Positions 17,651 through 27,175 are shown, counted from the stretch's first letter. The stretch: 64,000 bases of DNA from Methanomassiliicoccaceae archaeon COG_1 (GCA_028561875.1 JAQQTI010000003.1:124001-188000), one strand, 5' to 3'. Numbers and translations are program-made. The notes: generated by a model from the sequence alone, not told the origin.

Positions 17651-19696
17651 ATGTTCGTAGAGTATACCTGGCTCGTGCCGCTCATCCCCGCGCTCTGCTT
17701 TGCCATCGTCGGGTTCTTCGGCAGGAGGACCCCCGCCTGCGGCGGATACATCGCCATCGTCGGGGCGGCGGCGTCCTTTGTCATCGCCTGCCTCGTGTCT
17801 TACGACTTCTGGACGTCCGACGCGTATGCGGGCCCCGGCTACGTCGAGGAACACATAAAGTGGTTCAGCCTCGGCGGCCACGACGTCAACATCGGGTACT
17901 ACGTGGACTCCCTGTCCTGTCTGATGATGCTCTTCGCGTCGTTCATCTCGACGCTGATCTTCATCTACTCGCTCGGCTACATGGGCGACCAGGGCGACAA
18001 GAGGAGGAGGTATTTCGCGGAAGTCGCCCTCTTCCTGACCGGCATGCTCGGCCTCGCGGCCTCGAGCAACATGGTCGAGATGTTCATCTTCTGGGAGATC
18101 ATGGGCCTCTGCTCCTACCTGCTCATCGGGTTCTGGGGCTTCGACCACCCGGGGGGCGAAGACATGGCGGACAACGCCGCCTCCGCCGCCAAGAAGGCCT
18201 TCCTCGTCACCAGAGCGGGGGATGTGTGCCTCATGGGCGGCATGTTCATCCTCTATCAGGCGATGGGCAGCCTCGACTACTCCGTCATCTTCAACCAGGC
18301 GAACCTCAGCGCGGTCGACGGCGATACGCTCGCCCTCGCCTCGCTGCTCATCTTCGGAGGGGCCATCGGCAAGTCCGCCCAGTTCCCGCTGATGGACTGG
18401 CTGCCAGACGCGATGGCCGGCCCGACCACCGTCTCCGCGCTAATCCACGCCGCGACCATGGTCAAGGCGGGCGTGTACCTAGTTGCCAGGTGCCTGCCCC
18501 TGTTCTGCCAGAACGAGGAGGTCCTCCTATTCGTGGCGGTCATCGGCGGCTTCACCGCATTCTTCGCCGCCACCATGGCGATGAACAACATGAACATCAA
18601 GAAGGTCCTGGCCTACTCGACCCTGTCGCAGCTCGGGTACATGTTCCTCTCCCTCGGAGCCGGCGGATACCTGATCTGTCTCGGCATCAAGGACGGCAAC
18701 GCGGAACTCGTCGCCGCGGGGGCCGTCGGATACATCGCCGGCTGCCTGCACATGGCGAACCACGCCTTCTTCAAGGCCCTGCTGTTCCTGTGCTCGGGGA
18801 GCGTCATCCACTCCTGCGGCACCGAGGACATGCGCCTCATGGGGGGTCTGGGCAAGAAGATGCCCATCACCTCCATCACCATGCTGATAGGTTGCCTGTC
18901 GATCGCTGGCTTCCCGTTCTTCTCGGGATTCTGGTCGAAGGACCTCGTCATCGAAACCGTCTTCGAGGCCGGGGAGACCGACCCGCTCGGATGGGTCTTC
19001 ATGATCGTCTGGTTCCTCGCCATCGTCACCGCGTTCATGACCGCTTTCTATATGTTCAGGCTCTGGTTCATGACCTTCAGGGGAGAGGCGGGACCCAACG
19101 CGGAGCATGCCCACGGAGAGTCGCCCAAGAGCATGACCATGCCTCTCATGATTCTCTCCGTTTTCGCGTTCGGCTTCGGTTTCGTGCTGCTGACCGGTTT
19201 CGACGGATTGCTGGAGCTGGTCCCCAGCGCCACCGGCCTCTGGACCGTCGGCAACGGGGCCGCAGAGGGGGTAGGCCACTACATGGGCGAGCTGTTCACG
19301 AACCCGTACACCTACCTCACCATTGCACTGGTGCTCCTGGCCATCGGCCTGGCATACCTGATGTACTGCAAGAGGAGCGTCAGCCCGGGCATCGTCAGCA
19401 AGGACGGCAAGTCCTGGCTGTACCGCGCCGTTGCCAACAGGTGGTACATGCCCGAGATCTACGACCAGGTCTCCTGGAAGCTAGGGTACGGCGTGGCCAG
19501 GGGAGTCGACTTCTTCGACAGGGACATAATCGACGGCACCGTCAACGGGCTGTCGAACGCCGTCGTCGGAGGAGGTGAGTCCGTCAGCAAGATGCAGGAC
19601 GGGAACGTCCATACCTACTCGACGGTCGTCGTCGCAGGAATCATCCTGCTCTTCGCGGCTTCGTTGGTCCTATTTTTCGTGTTCGGGGGGATCTGA
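17651..19696 (+). CDS. fpoL: F420H2 dehydrogenase-like subunit L (NuoL family)
   Basis: A 681-residue antiporter-like pump subunit with the long C-terminal extension that spans the membrane arm. Landmarks: FWEIMGLCSYLLIGFW (helix 5 Glu), AQFPLMDWLPDAMAGPTTVSAL (helix 7 Lys region), MNIKKVLAYSTLSQLGYM, and HMANHAFFKALLFLCSGSVIH. ATG at 17651 follows the fpoK stop by 2 nt. Confidence 0.95.
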   Translation: MFVEYTWLVPLIPALCFAIVGFFGRRTPACGGYIAIVGAAASFVIACLVSYDFWTSDAYAGPGYVEEHIKWFSLGGHDVNIGYYVDSLSCLMMLFASFISTLIFIYSLGYMGDQGDKRRRYFAEVALFLTGMLGLAASSNMVEMFIFWEIMGLCSYLLIGFWGFDHPGGEDMADNAASAAKKAFLVTRAGDVCLMGGMFILYQAMGSLDYSVIFNQANLSAVDGDTLALASLLIFGGAIGKSAQFPLMDWLPDAMAGPTTVSALIHAATMVKAGVYLVARCLPLFCQNEEVLLFVAVIGGFTAFFAATMAMNNMNIKKVLAYSTLSQLGYMFLSLGAGGYLICLGIKDGNAELVAAGAVGYIAGCLHMANHAFFKALLFLCSGSVIHSCGTEDMRLMGGLGKKMPITSITMLIGCLSIAGFPFFSGFWSKDLVIETVFEAGETDPLGWVFMIVWFLAIVTAFMTAFYMFRLWFMTFRGEAGPNAEHAHGESPKSMTMPLMILSVFAFGFGFVLLTGFDGLLELVPSATGLWTVGNGAAEGVGHYMGELFTNPYTYLTIALVLLAIGLAYLMYCKRSVSPGIVSKDGKSWLYRAVANRWYMPEIYDQVSWKLGYGVARGVDFFDRDIIDGTVNGLSNAVVGGGESVSKMQDGNVHTYSTVVVAGIILLFAASLVLFFVFGGI

Positions 19697-19697
19697 T

Positions 19698-21200
19698 ATG
19701 GAAGGCCCTCTGATGCTCCCCATGCTCGTCCTCGTCCCGCTGATTGGAGCCGCAGTCACGCTCTTCCTCGGGGGGGAGAGGTCCAAGTACGCCCGCATCG
19801 CGGCCTTCGCGTTCGGCATCGTGCCGCTCGCGATGTGCGTGCCGATCCTCATGTCTGGGGACATGAGCGAGTACGACTTCTCCGCCGAATGGATCAGCGC
19901 CGCCAACCTGCGGATGGGCATAGACCTGACCGTCGACGGGCTAAGCGTGCTCATGGTCCTGCTCACGGCGTTCCTGGTCCCGGTGGTCATCGCGTTCTCC
20001 TACAAGGAATCCGACCGCCCGAACTACTTCTACACCCTGCTGCTGGCCATCGAGGTCGGCCTGATGGGCGTGTACCTGTCCGCGGACTATTTCCTCTTCT
20101 ACGTCATGTGGGAGGTGTCCCTGATCCCGATGTACTTCCTCATCTCCTGGTACGGAGGCCCGCGGAGGCATTACTCGGCGATCAAGTTCTTCATTTACAC
20201 GCACGTCGCATCACTCGTGATGCTGATCGGCATCTTCGCGCTGGCCTTCGAGGCGGCGTCGATCCGCGGCACCGGGGTCGTCGACTTCGGCTTCGCCGCC
20301 GTCAACGCCGCCGCGCCCGCCTTCGGCACGTTGTTCTCGACCTTGGTGTTCGGGCTGCTATTCTTCGGCTTTGCCGTCAAGATGCCCGCCGTCCCGTTCC
20401 ACACCTGGCTGCCGGACGCGCACACCGAGGCGCCCACCGCGGGGTCCGTCCTGCTGGCCGGCGTCATGCTGAAGATGGGCTCCTACGGCATCATCCGCGT
20501 GTGCATGGAGAACTTCGGCACCAACCCTGACGTCGTCGACGTCTGGCAGCCCATCATGCTCTTCATGGGCCTCCTCGCCATGGTGTACGGCGCCTACGCC
20601 TGCATCGCGCAGAGGGACCTCAAGAAGATGGTAGCCTACTCCTCGATTTCCCACATGGGGCTGGTAATGGTGGCCATGGGCTGCTTCTCCGAGACCGGGA
20701 CGGAGTTCGCGGTGTTCCAGATGTTCGCGCACGGCCTTATCTCCGCCATGCTCTTCATGGTGTGCGGCGCGGCCGGGCACAACTTCGGCACCCGGGAGAT
20801 CCCCCTACTCGGCGGGATGGCCAGCAGGGTCCCCAAGTACGCCGCGTTCACGATGTTCGCGTTCATGGCCTCCCTCGGCCTCCCCGGCCTCATCGGCTTC
20901 TGGGGCGAGTTCGGCATTGTGTACGCGTTCACCGACTGGGCCGTCGAGAGCGATGCTGTCTACCTGATAGTGTTCTGCCTGCTCACCCTCCTGCTCACCG
21001 CGGGATACTACATCTGGGCAATGCAGAGGGCGCTCTTCGGCAGGCTGACCGACAGGCTCGATTTCGCCCACGTGCACGACCTCGACCTCGTCGAGTGCGT
21101 CTCGCTCGGCGCGGTCGCCCTGCTCGTGGTCATCTTCGGCTTCTGGCCGGACCTGGCTCTGCACTACATAGGCCTCTACCCCTTTCTGGGGGTGATCTGA
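19698..21200 (+). CDS. fpoM: F420H2 dehydrogenase-like subunit M (NuoM family)
   Basis: A 500-residue antiporter-like pump subunit. MWEVSLIPMYFLISWYGG contains the helix 5 Glu; KMPAVPFHTWLPDAHTEAPT and DLKKMVAYSSISHMGLVM are classic NuoM segments. It starts 1 nt after the fpoL stop. Confidence 0.95.
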   Translation: MEGPLMLPMLVLVPLIGAAVTLFLGGERSKYARIAAFAFGIVPLAMCVPILMSGDMSEYDFSAEWISAANLRMGIDLTVDGLSVLMVLLTAFLVPVVIAFSYKESDRPNYFYTLLLAIEVGLMGVYLSADYFLFYVMWEVSLIPMYFLISWYGGPRRHYSAIKFFIYTHVASLVMLIGIFALAFEAASIRGTGVVDFGFAAVNAAAPAFGTLFSTLVFGLLFFGFAVKMPAVPFHTWLPDAHTEAPTAGSVLLAGVMLKMGSYGIIRVCMENFGTNPDVVDVWQPIMLFMGLLAMVYGAYACIAQRDLKKMVAYSSISHMGLVMVAMGCFSETGTEFAVFQMFAHGLISAMLFMVCGAAGHNFGTREIPLLGGMASRVPKYAAFTMFAFMASLGLPGLIGFWGEFGIVYAFTDWAVESDAVYLIVFCLLTLLLTAGYYIWAMQRALFGRLTDRLDFAHVHDLDLVECVSLGAVALLVVIFGFWPDLALHYIGLYPFLGVI

Positions 21201-21201
21201 G

Positions 21202-22716
21202 ATGGATGCCAGCATGATTTCGGACTTGTTCGGAGAAGTCACTCCGATCATCCCGGCGGTCATCATGATTGTCGGGGCTCTGCTCACGCCCGCGCTCTAC
21301 TACGGGCTGAAGAGGAGGGACGTCGTCACCGCCGCCGCGATGGTCGTGATAATCGCCTCCATGGTAGTCAACGCCATCCTCCTCTCCGACGACTACGCCG
21401 GGACGTATTCCGGGATTTTCGAGTACAACGCGTTCTCGGGCCTGATGATGCTGCTGTTCCAGATAGTGGCGTCCCTCACCCTGTTCGTGTCCGTCTCGAG
21501 TACCGAGACCACAATCCTCCACTACGGGGCGTTCAACTCCTTGATGATCATCTCCGCCGTGGGCATGATGTTCGTCGCCATGTCCACCGACTTGGTCGGG
21601 ATCTTCGTCGGCGTCGAGGCCGTGAGCATCTCGTCCTACGCGCTCGTGACGATGAAGAGGGCGGACCCGCGCGCGGCCGAGGCGGGCGTGAAGTACGTCA
21701 TCATCGGTGGCATGAGCACCGCGCTCACCATCTACGGCATCTCCATGATTTATGGTGCGCTCGGCACGTTGGAGATCTCGGAACTCGCAGCCCGGCTGGG
21801 CAGCGAGGGCTACACCTGGACCTTCGTGATCGGCCTGATCACCATGGTCGCCGGTTACGGGTTCAAGATCGCCGCCGTGCCGTTCCACATGTGGGCGCCT
21901 GACGTGTACGAGGGGGCCTCCACCCCCGTCTCAATCCTGCTCGCCGCGGGCTCGAAGAAGATGGGGCTGGTCGTGTTCTTCAAGGTCTTCATGGTGATGT
22001 TCGTCGGTGCGAAGGTCGTTTCCGGGCTCGACATCGAGGCGGTACAGTACATATTCGCCATCCTTGCCGCATTCTCGATGACCGTCGGCAACATCGTCGC
22101 CATCGCGCAGAGCAACATCAAGAGGATGCTCGCCTACTCATCCATAGCGCAGGCCGGATACATCCTCATCGCCATGGCGGTCATGACCGACTACGCCCTC
22201 ACCGGAGCGATGTTCCACATGTTCACCCACGTGTTCATGAAGGGCGGAGCGTTCCTGATCGTCGGCGCGCTGGTTTGCGTCGGCATCGGCGAGAAGATCA
22301 CAGACTACAACGGCCTCGCAAAGAGGGCGCCGTTCCTCGCGTTCGCGATGCTCGTGTTCCTCTTCTCGCTCGCCGGAATCCCGCCGCTCGCCGGCTTCAC
22401 TTCGAAGTTCGTGCTCTTCTCGGGAGCCATCTTCGACGAGGGCCCCGGCGGCGTGATGACGCAGTGGATCTGGCTGGCGTTCATAGCCATCCTGAACTCC
22501 GCGATTTCCCTGTACTACTATGTCAGGGTCGTCAAGGCGATGTTCATAGAGAAGCCCGTGAAGGGCGCTCCCGCCGGCAGCATCAGGATACCGAGGACCT
22601 TCATGGCCGCCATCGTGGTCTGTCTGGTAATGGTCGTCGTGCTCGGCATCTACCCGGACCTCATCCTCGGTCCGTGCAAGGATGCCGCGGACGCCCTGCT
22701 TGGCGCCTATCTCTGA
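21202..22716 (+). CDS. fpoN: F420H2 dehydrogenase-like subunit N (NuoN family)
   Basis: A 504-residue pump subunit and the last gene of the operon. KIAAVPFHMWAPDVYEGAST and NIKRMLAYSSIAQAGYILIA identify NuoN. No fpoF (F420H2 oxidase) or fpoO follows; a GC-rich hairpin lies 22 nt past the stop. Confidence 0.95.
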   Translation: MDASMISDLFGEVTPIIPAVIMIVGALLTPALYYGLKRRDVVTAAAMVVIIASMVVNAILLSDDYAGTYSGIFEYNAFSGLMMLLFQIVASLTLFVSVSSTETTILHYGAFNSLMIISAVGMMFVAMSTDLVGIFVGVEAVSISSYALVTMKRADPRAAEAGVKYVIIGGMSTALTIYGISMIYGALGTLEISELAARLGSEGYTWTFVIGLITMVAGYGFKIAAVPFHMWAPDVYEGASTPVSILLAAGSKKMGLVVFFKVFMVMFVGAKVVSGLDIEAVQYIFAILAAFSMTVGNIVAIAQSNIKRMLAYSSIAQAGYILIAMAVMTDYALTGAMFHMFTHVFMKGGAFLIVGALVCVGIGEKITDYNGLAKRAPFLAFAMLVFLFSLAGIPPLAGFTSKFVLFSGAIFDEGPGGVMTQWIWLAFIAILNSAISLYYYVRVVKAMFIEKPVKGAPAGSIRIPRTFMAAIVVCLVMVVVLGIYPDLILGPCKDAADALLGAYL

Positions 22717-22738
22717 GGGTGTTGGCGGAAACCACTTA

Positions 22739-22757
22739 CCCGGCCCCCCGGGCCGGG
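22739..22757 (+). terminator. GC hairpin after the fpo operon
   Basis: CCCGGCCC and GGGCCGGG form an 8-bp perfect stem with a CCC loop, 22 nt after fpoN. No T-tract follows, so its role as a terminator or RNA 3'-end stabiliser is tentative. Confidence 0.35.
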
Positions 22758-22819
22758 ACGCATCCCCTCCTGTCGTTGCTCCGATCCCGGTTTATATGCC
22801 GTGCCGCCATCTGGCTCTC

Positions 22820-22984
22820 ATGGCGATAAAGGATGACGCCCTCAAGGCTATGATGGAGCGGACAAACCTCTCAGCGCCGGCGAGGTCGCGAAGGCCGTCC
22901 ACAACTTCTCCAAAACCGCCGACGCTCCCGAAATCATCGGGAGACCCCCCAATGCGTTTGCGCGGCGATTTGCACACATCCTAA
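22820..22984 (+). pseudogene. decayed small gene with own promoter
   Basis: TTTATAT at 22791-22797 is placed about 25 bp before ATG 22820. The ATG opens MAIKDDALKAMME, and the next frame continues ADKPLSAGEVAKAV, which reads like the helix-turn-helix start of a small winged-helix protein. A one-base deletion near 22,858 separates the two. The rest is unrecognisable. Probably a remnant; family assignment is weak. Confidence 0.35.
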
Positions 22985-23406
22985 CAATGTCCTTGGGGGC
23001 ATAGGCATGAGCAGAACCGAGTACGCATACGGATGATACGGCGGATGGGGACTAAACCCCGTCCGGCCTTGTCGCCGCCGCGCTGGTTATGAGCCATCCC
23101 TGAGGCGGGGTTTCCGCCATCCCGCAATTGCTGGCACTATCCAAAGGCATCACGCGTAAGTTTCACATCAGCCTCGGCTGGCGCTCCCCCCCCCCCCAAC
23201 GTCGTCGCTCTGTTCTTTGCGATGTCCGAGGGATCGATCCCGCCGCTGGGGCACTGATATGCAACGGTGACTCGATAGCCGTCACGGCTCTCCTCCTGCC
23301 ATGGAGGGGCAGGCATTCCGGAGTTTGTGCCAGACCCGTGTCCCCTGAGGATGTGCCAGCGTGACCATAGCCAATCTTTAAGTAGGGACTATCCAATCGA
23401 CCAGGG
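22985..23406. other. 420-bp region without a recognisable gene
   Basis: No supported coding sequence on either strand. It holds an uninterrupted run of 12 C at about 23,186-23,197 and, at 23,374-23,383, ATCTTTAAGT, a TATA-like element about 28 bp before the next start. Confidence 0.5.
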
Positions 23407-24375
23407 ATGACAGGGGGCTGGCATTCCTGCATATCTTCCGAGCTCGGCCGCGTCGAAGCCGTCCTGCATGACATCGTGCGGTCGGACAACGACCAGCTCA
23501 CGGAGATGTGCCATTACGTCCTCGGCAACCATGGGAAGAGGATCCGTCCGGCGCTCGCCATCCTCTCCTTCTACGCGTGCGGCGGGGGGGAGCCGTCGCG
23601 GGCGATCGACATCGGCACGGCGTTGGAGCTCGTCCATAATGCCACCCTTATCCATGACGACATCAACGACCGTGGCGAGATGCGTCGCGGTGCGAAGGCC
23701 CTGTACCGGCAGTACTCCATCGGGAAGTCCATCGTCGCCGGCGACTACCTCTTCGCGCTGGGGTTCCAGCTTCTGGGTGCCACCTCGAAGGAGATCGTCG
23801 GCTACGTCATCGACGCCGCTACGGCGATGGGCGCCGGCGAGTTCGCTCAGAAGAAGTACGAGCGCAACGTCGCCGTGGACGAGGACCAGTATATGAGGAT
23901 CATCCAGGGAAAAACCGCCCACCTCATGGAATGTGCCGCCAAATGCGGGGCCTTCGTCGCCGACCCCGACGACCTTCTGAAGGTGGAGTCCGTCGGCCGG
24001 TTCGCGTACGAGGTCGGGCAGGCGTTCCAGATCGTAGACGACATCCTGGACATGACCGGCGACGGTGCGGCTACCGGCAAGAAGCCGGGCAACGACCTCG
24101 TCGAGGGGAAGCCCACCCTGCCTACGATCTACGCCATGCAGGACCCGAAGTACGGGCCCAGGGTGAGGGAGATATTCACCGACCCGGGCACGGGTTACGA
24201 CGAGGCCGCCGAGGCGATAGAGCTCATAAGGAGGACCGGCTCCATCGAGAGGTGCCTTGCGAAGGCCTCCGCGATGGTGGATGGCGCATTGGGGCAGATC
24301 GAGTTCGCGCAGGGTTCCGGATACAGGGACGCGCTCGAAGACATGGCACGCTACGTCGTGTCCCGCGACCGGTGA
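23407..24375 (+). CDS. polyprenyl (geranylgeranyl/farnesyl) diphosphate synthase
   Basis: A 322-residue trans-prenyltransferase that supplies C15-C20 diphosphates for ether lipids. First Asp-rich motif: LIHDDINDRGEMRRG near residue 82; second: FQIVDDILDMTGD near residue 215; GKTAHLMECAAKCGAF lies between. GKRIRPALAIL near the N-terminus binds the diphosphate. A TATA-like element about 28 bp upstream suggests a leaderless mRNA. Product chain length cannot be told from sequence alone. Confidence 0.92.
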   Translation: MTGGWHSCISSELGRVEAVLHDIVRSDNDQLTEMCHYVLGNHGKRIRPALAILSFYACGGGEPSRAIDIGTALELVHNATLIHDDINDRGEMRRGAKALYRQYSIGKSIVAGDYLFALGFQLLGATSKEIVGYVIDAATAMGAGEFAQKKYERNVAVDEDQYMRIIQGKTAHLMECAAKCGAFVADPDDLLKVESVGRFAYEVGQAFQIVDDILDMTGDGAATGKKPGNDLVEGKPTLPTIYAMQDPKYGPRVREIFTDPGTGYDEAAEAIELIRRTGSIERCLAKASAMVDGALGQIEFAQGSGYRDALEDMARYVVSRDR

Positions 24376-24379
24376 TCGC

Positions 24380-25660
24380 GTGATTGAGACCGACCTCCTG
24401 GTCGTAGGGGCCGGCCCGGCCGGGAGCAGTGCCGCGAAGGCAGCCGCGGAGAGGGGGCTCGACGTCCTCGTCCTCGAGGCCCGTCCGCAGATCGGCGTAC
24501 CCGTGAGGTGCGGCGAGCTCGTCCCTTCCCTGCAGGAGATCCTAGACATGTTCCCCCGCCTCCGCGGCGCGGAGGAGCTGTTCGGTGACGCGGGAGGCCT
24601 GGTCCGGAGGGAGGTTGACAGCATCAGGCTGGTCGACCCCAAAGGCAAGGAGTACAGATTCCCGTTCACCGGCTACACCACCGACCGCGACAGGTTCGAC
24701 CAGCACTGGGCGGCCCTGGCGGAGGAAGCCGGGGCGGGAATCTTGAAGGGATGCAGGTTCCTCGGCTTGAGGGACGGCATCGCGGAGACATCCGGGGAGG
24801 AGGTGACCTTCAAGGCGATCGTCGGAGCCGACGGTCCGAAGTCCCGCACGGCGCGCGCGCTCGGCCTGCCTGCCAACGAGAACTGCTACCCCGCCGTTTC
24901 CGCGCAGGCGGAGGGGGACTTCGGCTCCGCAATACAGATGTTCTTCGGTAGCATCGCCCCCGGCGCCTACGGGTGGATCATTCCCAAGGACGGGACGGCG
25001 AACGTCGGGGTGGGGCTCTCGCCGAAGTTCTCCGAAGGCTCGCTCCCAGAGCAATTCTGGAAATTCGCCGCCGACCACGGCCTGAAGGTCGTCTCCCCGA
25101 TGAAGGGGAAGTACGTGCCCAGCGAGGGGCCAGTGGCAAGGACGGTCGCGGGGAACGGCATGCTCGCCGGCGACGCCGCAGGCGTCGTCATGCCCGTGAA
25201 CGGCGGCGGGATCCCCCAGGCGCTGATCACCGGCAGGATGGCCGGCGACGCGGCTTACGAGTTCGTCAGGAACGGGCGCTCGCTGGGCAATTACGAGAAG
25301 GGGTGGAGAGAGGCCTTGTACAAGCCCTTGAAGACCGCCGCCGGCAACAAGAGGCTCGCCGACGCGTTCGCCTTCCGCAGCGACTGGAGCACCTCGGCCT
25401 GCATGGCGATACTCGGCACGCGCAGGATGGGGAAGCTAATTCGTTGCAAGCGGATACTCCCCCGAGCCACTCAGACTCGTCGCACGCCGGTCCGCGATCG
25501 TCTGTTCCGTTTGCTCGGACGTCCGCTTCGTCGTTGCGCGTTCCGCACGGCGCGCGGCGATCCCCGACGGGGCATCCCCAACGTTCTGCCGTATTGCCAT
25601 TTGATTTTTCCGTGTAACCCGTTAGTCGCCTGTCCTCGGGACCTCTGCAGATCAATCTGA
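24380..25660 (+). CDS. geranylgeranyl reductase family (digeranylgeranylglycerophospholipid reductase)
   Basis: A 426-residue flavoprotein that saturates the isoprenoid chains of archaeal lipids at the membrane. The GTG start begins IETDLLVVGAGPAGSSAAKAA, the FAD-binding GxGxxG. VRCGELVP is the substrate-side signature of GGR; IVGADGPKSRTAR and LAGDAAGVVMPVNGGGIPQAL are the other FAD motifs. Homology ends near RRMGKLIRCKRIL (about 25,460); the last 65 residues are Arg/Pro-rich and probably encroach on former intergenic DNA, ending within a hairpin. Begins 5 nt after the prenyl synthase stop. Confidence 0.92.
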   Translation: MIETDLLVVGAGPAGSSAAKAAAERGLDVLVLEARPQIGVPVRCGELVPSLQEILDMFPRLRGAEELFGDAGGLVRREVDSIRLVDPKGKEYRFPFTGYTTDRDRFDQHWAALAEEAGAGILKGCRFLGLRDGIAETSGEEVTFKAIVGADGPKSRTARALGLPANENCYPAVSAQAEGDFGSAIQMFFGSIAPGAYGWIIPKDGTANVGVGLSPKFSEGSLPEQFWKFAADHGLKVVSPMKGKYVPSEGPVARTVAGNGMLAGDAAGVVMPVNGGGIPQALITGRMAGDAAYEFVRNGRSLGNYEKGWREALYKPLKTAAGNKRLADAFAFRSDWSTSACMAILGTRRMGKLIRCKRILPRATQTRRTPVRDRLFRLLGRPLRRCAFRTARGDPRRGIPNVLPYCHLIFPCNPLVACPRDLCRSI

Positions 25661-25669
25661 GGACAGGCG
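25627..25669. terminator. 11-bp inverted repeat between convergent genes
   Basis: CGCCTGTCCTC pairs perfectly with GAGGACAGGCG across a 21-nt loop that itself contains TCTGCAGA. It overlaps both stop codons of GGR (+) and NOB1 (-), which suits a bidirectional transcript-end structure; it could also be the scar of a lost element. Confidence 0.4.
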
Positions 25670-26161
25670 TGATGGCTGCATCCGAGACCGCCGGGCTCGT
25701 CTTTTGCGGTGTGCCCTCATTGACGATCCGCATATCGGGCACTCGTCCCGCCTCTCCTTGAACCACTTGCCGCACCCGGTGCACCGGTAGTTCCACCTCT
25801 CCACGCGCCTGATCCCCTCCTGCCCCACGGCGCGGTAGGGCACGCCTAGGACGCGGGCGGCGTTCTGGATGGAGTAGTCGTCGGTGAGCACGGTGCCGCC
25901 GATGTCGAGCGCGAGCGCGAGCACGGTGACGTCGACGGGGGAAAGCCTGCCGATGTCGCCGCTCCTTCCCGCGGCCTCCTCCACCCTCTTAACGGAGGCG
26001 GCGGTGCAGTCGGACACTCTGAGAAGGTCGCCCCAAAGGCTGAGCCGCGGGTCCTTGTATCTCCTGAGCTCGTCCACCACCCCCGGGGGACAGACGGACT
26101 CCCCCTCGGGGAGCTGGTCCATGGAGAACAGCGCGGAGCTGTCCAAGACGAGCACGGCCAT
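25652..26161 (-). CDS. nob1: ribosome-maturation endonuclease NOB1 (PIN domain, zinc ribbon)
   Basis: A 169-residue protein that cleaves the 3' end of 16S rRNA precursor. PIN-domain acids: LVLDSSALF, VVDELRRY, SPVDVTVLALAL and VLTDDYSIQN. A zinc ribbon follows (YRCTGCGKWFKERRDECPICG), the NOB1 arrangement, then a basic tail. The ATG at 26161 is about 25 bp from a good minus-strand TATA box, which supports it over an upstream in-frame start at 26266. Confidence 0.9.
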   Translation of the reverse strand: MAVLVLDSSALFSMDQLPEGESVCPPGVVDELRRYKDPRLSLWGDLLRVSDCTAASVKRVEEAAGRSGDIGRLSPVDVTVLALALDIGGTVLTDDYSIQNAARVLGVPYRAVGQEGIRRVERWNYRCTGCGKWFKERRDECPICGSSMRAHRKRRARRSRMQPSRLSSD

Positions 26162-26180
26162 GGTCCTGTAATGGCCGGCC

Positions 26181-26190
26181 GATATAAAAG
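26181..26190 (-). promoter_or_regulatory. TATA box of nob1
   Basis: CTTTTATATC on the minus strand, 20-30 bp before the NOB1 ATG; implies a leaderless transcript. Confidence 0.55.
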
Positions 26191-26401
26191 GAAGGGTTTT
26201 TCTGCCCGATTTTAGCCGGGCGCCAAGCCCATCCCGCGCCAGGGTCACAGCCGAGGGGCATTCCAATCCGGAACGGCGGAGGGGCCGTTAGCGCGTACGG
26301 GACGGGATAATCAAAAACTTAGCTCCTCACCCGCGCCTTAGTGGCGCTATATGTCCTTTCCGTTGCATATAATCTCTGCGCAGTCTGCGCAGGTGAAAGG
26401 A

Positions 26402-26690
26402 ATGACCGCAGTGAAATCATACTCGAAGTGACTATGAAGATCAGCCAGAAGAACCGCCCCGCCGCGGCGAAGGTCTATCACGAATACAGGCGCCCCTTCC
26501 TCGACGAGATCCCCGGCGCGCTGACCAGGAGCTCCTTGTACGCGAGGAGGATGTGCAGGTGATTCACGGGTTCGACAGCGTCGAACATGCCCAGGCCTAC
26601 CTGACCAGCGACCTTTTCGTGCAGAAGGTTGCCCCCGGCCTAAAGCCGATTTGGGATGACGACCCCGACGTGAGGATTTACTCTCTGTGA
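26402..26690 (+). pseudogene. frameshifted antibiotic-biosynthesis-monooxygenase-like gene
   Basis: Two adjoining frames together give about 95 residues: EIILEVTMKISQKNRPAAAK, then PFLDEIPGALTRSSLYAR, then in another frame EEDVQVIHGFDSVEHAQAYL and IWDDDPDVRIYSL before a TGA. The length and the HGFDSVEHAQAYL pattern suit the dimeric ABM fold. One indel lies near 26,543 and another near the start, where ATG 26402 is out of frame with the body. GCATATAATC near 26,365 may be its TATA box. It lies beside a broken HxlR regulator. Confidence 0.45.
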
Positions 26691-27108
26691 GTCCCAGGGG
26701 CCCCCGCTCCCTCCGAAACCCTTCAGATTTTTATGTAGTACGCGGCGTCGGCACTGGACGAGTATGCGGTTCTCGTCGACGATCTGCGTCTGCTTCGACC
26801 ACCGGCAGACCATCTGCAGAATGGGCATGACGGTGGCTCCCTTCTCCGTCAGGGAGTACTCCACCCTGACGGGGACCCCCCCCGTACTGGGTCCTACCGA
26901 CGATGCCGCCGACCTCCAACTCCCTGAGTGCGGAGGAAAGGACGGTATCGGAGACGTTGACCGGCTCCCTCTTCAGATTGCTGTAGCGCAGTGCTCCCTT
27001 CACGTTGAGGACGTAGACAATCCCGGGCTTCCATTTCCCACCGAACGCTTTCATACCGTATTCCAGGGGGCAGCGGACCTCCCTCTCCCTTCTCGATGCG
27101 TAAGCCAT
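26640..27108 (-). pseudogene. frameshifted HxlR-family transcriptional regulator
   Basis: From ATG 27108 the N-terminal part has the HxlR winged-helix sequence (CPLEYGMKAFGGKWKPGIVY, LRYSNLKREPVNVSDTVLSS, LRELEVGGIVGRTQYG). The frame then breaks at a run of eight C on the plus strand (26,876-26,883); with seven, it would continue VPVRVEYSLTEKGATVMPIL, the conserved beta-wing and C-terminal helix. A one-base homopolymer slip, real or from sequencing, inactivates it as read. HxlR regulators usually control a neighbouring redox gene, here the similarly broken ABM-like gene. Confidence 0.6.
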
Positions 27109-27145
27109 CCCGTTTCCGCATGCGCCTGCCGGCAAAAAAGGTACC

Positions 27146-27157
27146 TTTAACTTTATA
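27146..27157 (+). promoter_or_regulatory. TATA box of carS
   Basis: TTTAACTTTATA about 25 bp before ATG 27176. The distance favours 27176 as a leaderless start over a GTG at 27161, which is too close. Confidence 0.5.
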
Positions 27158-27175
27158 GACGTGCCGCGCATCCAT

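Noticed and set aside
25460-25660. The Arg-rich C-terminus of geranylgeranyl reductase as a new domain
   Set aside because: It begins where homology ends and reads like translated non-coding DNA up to a chance stop inside a hairpin.
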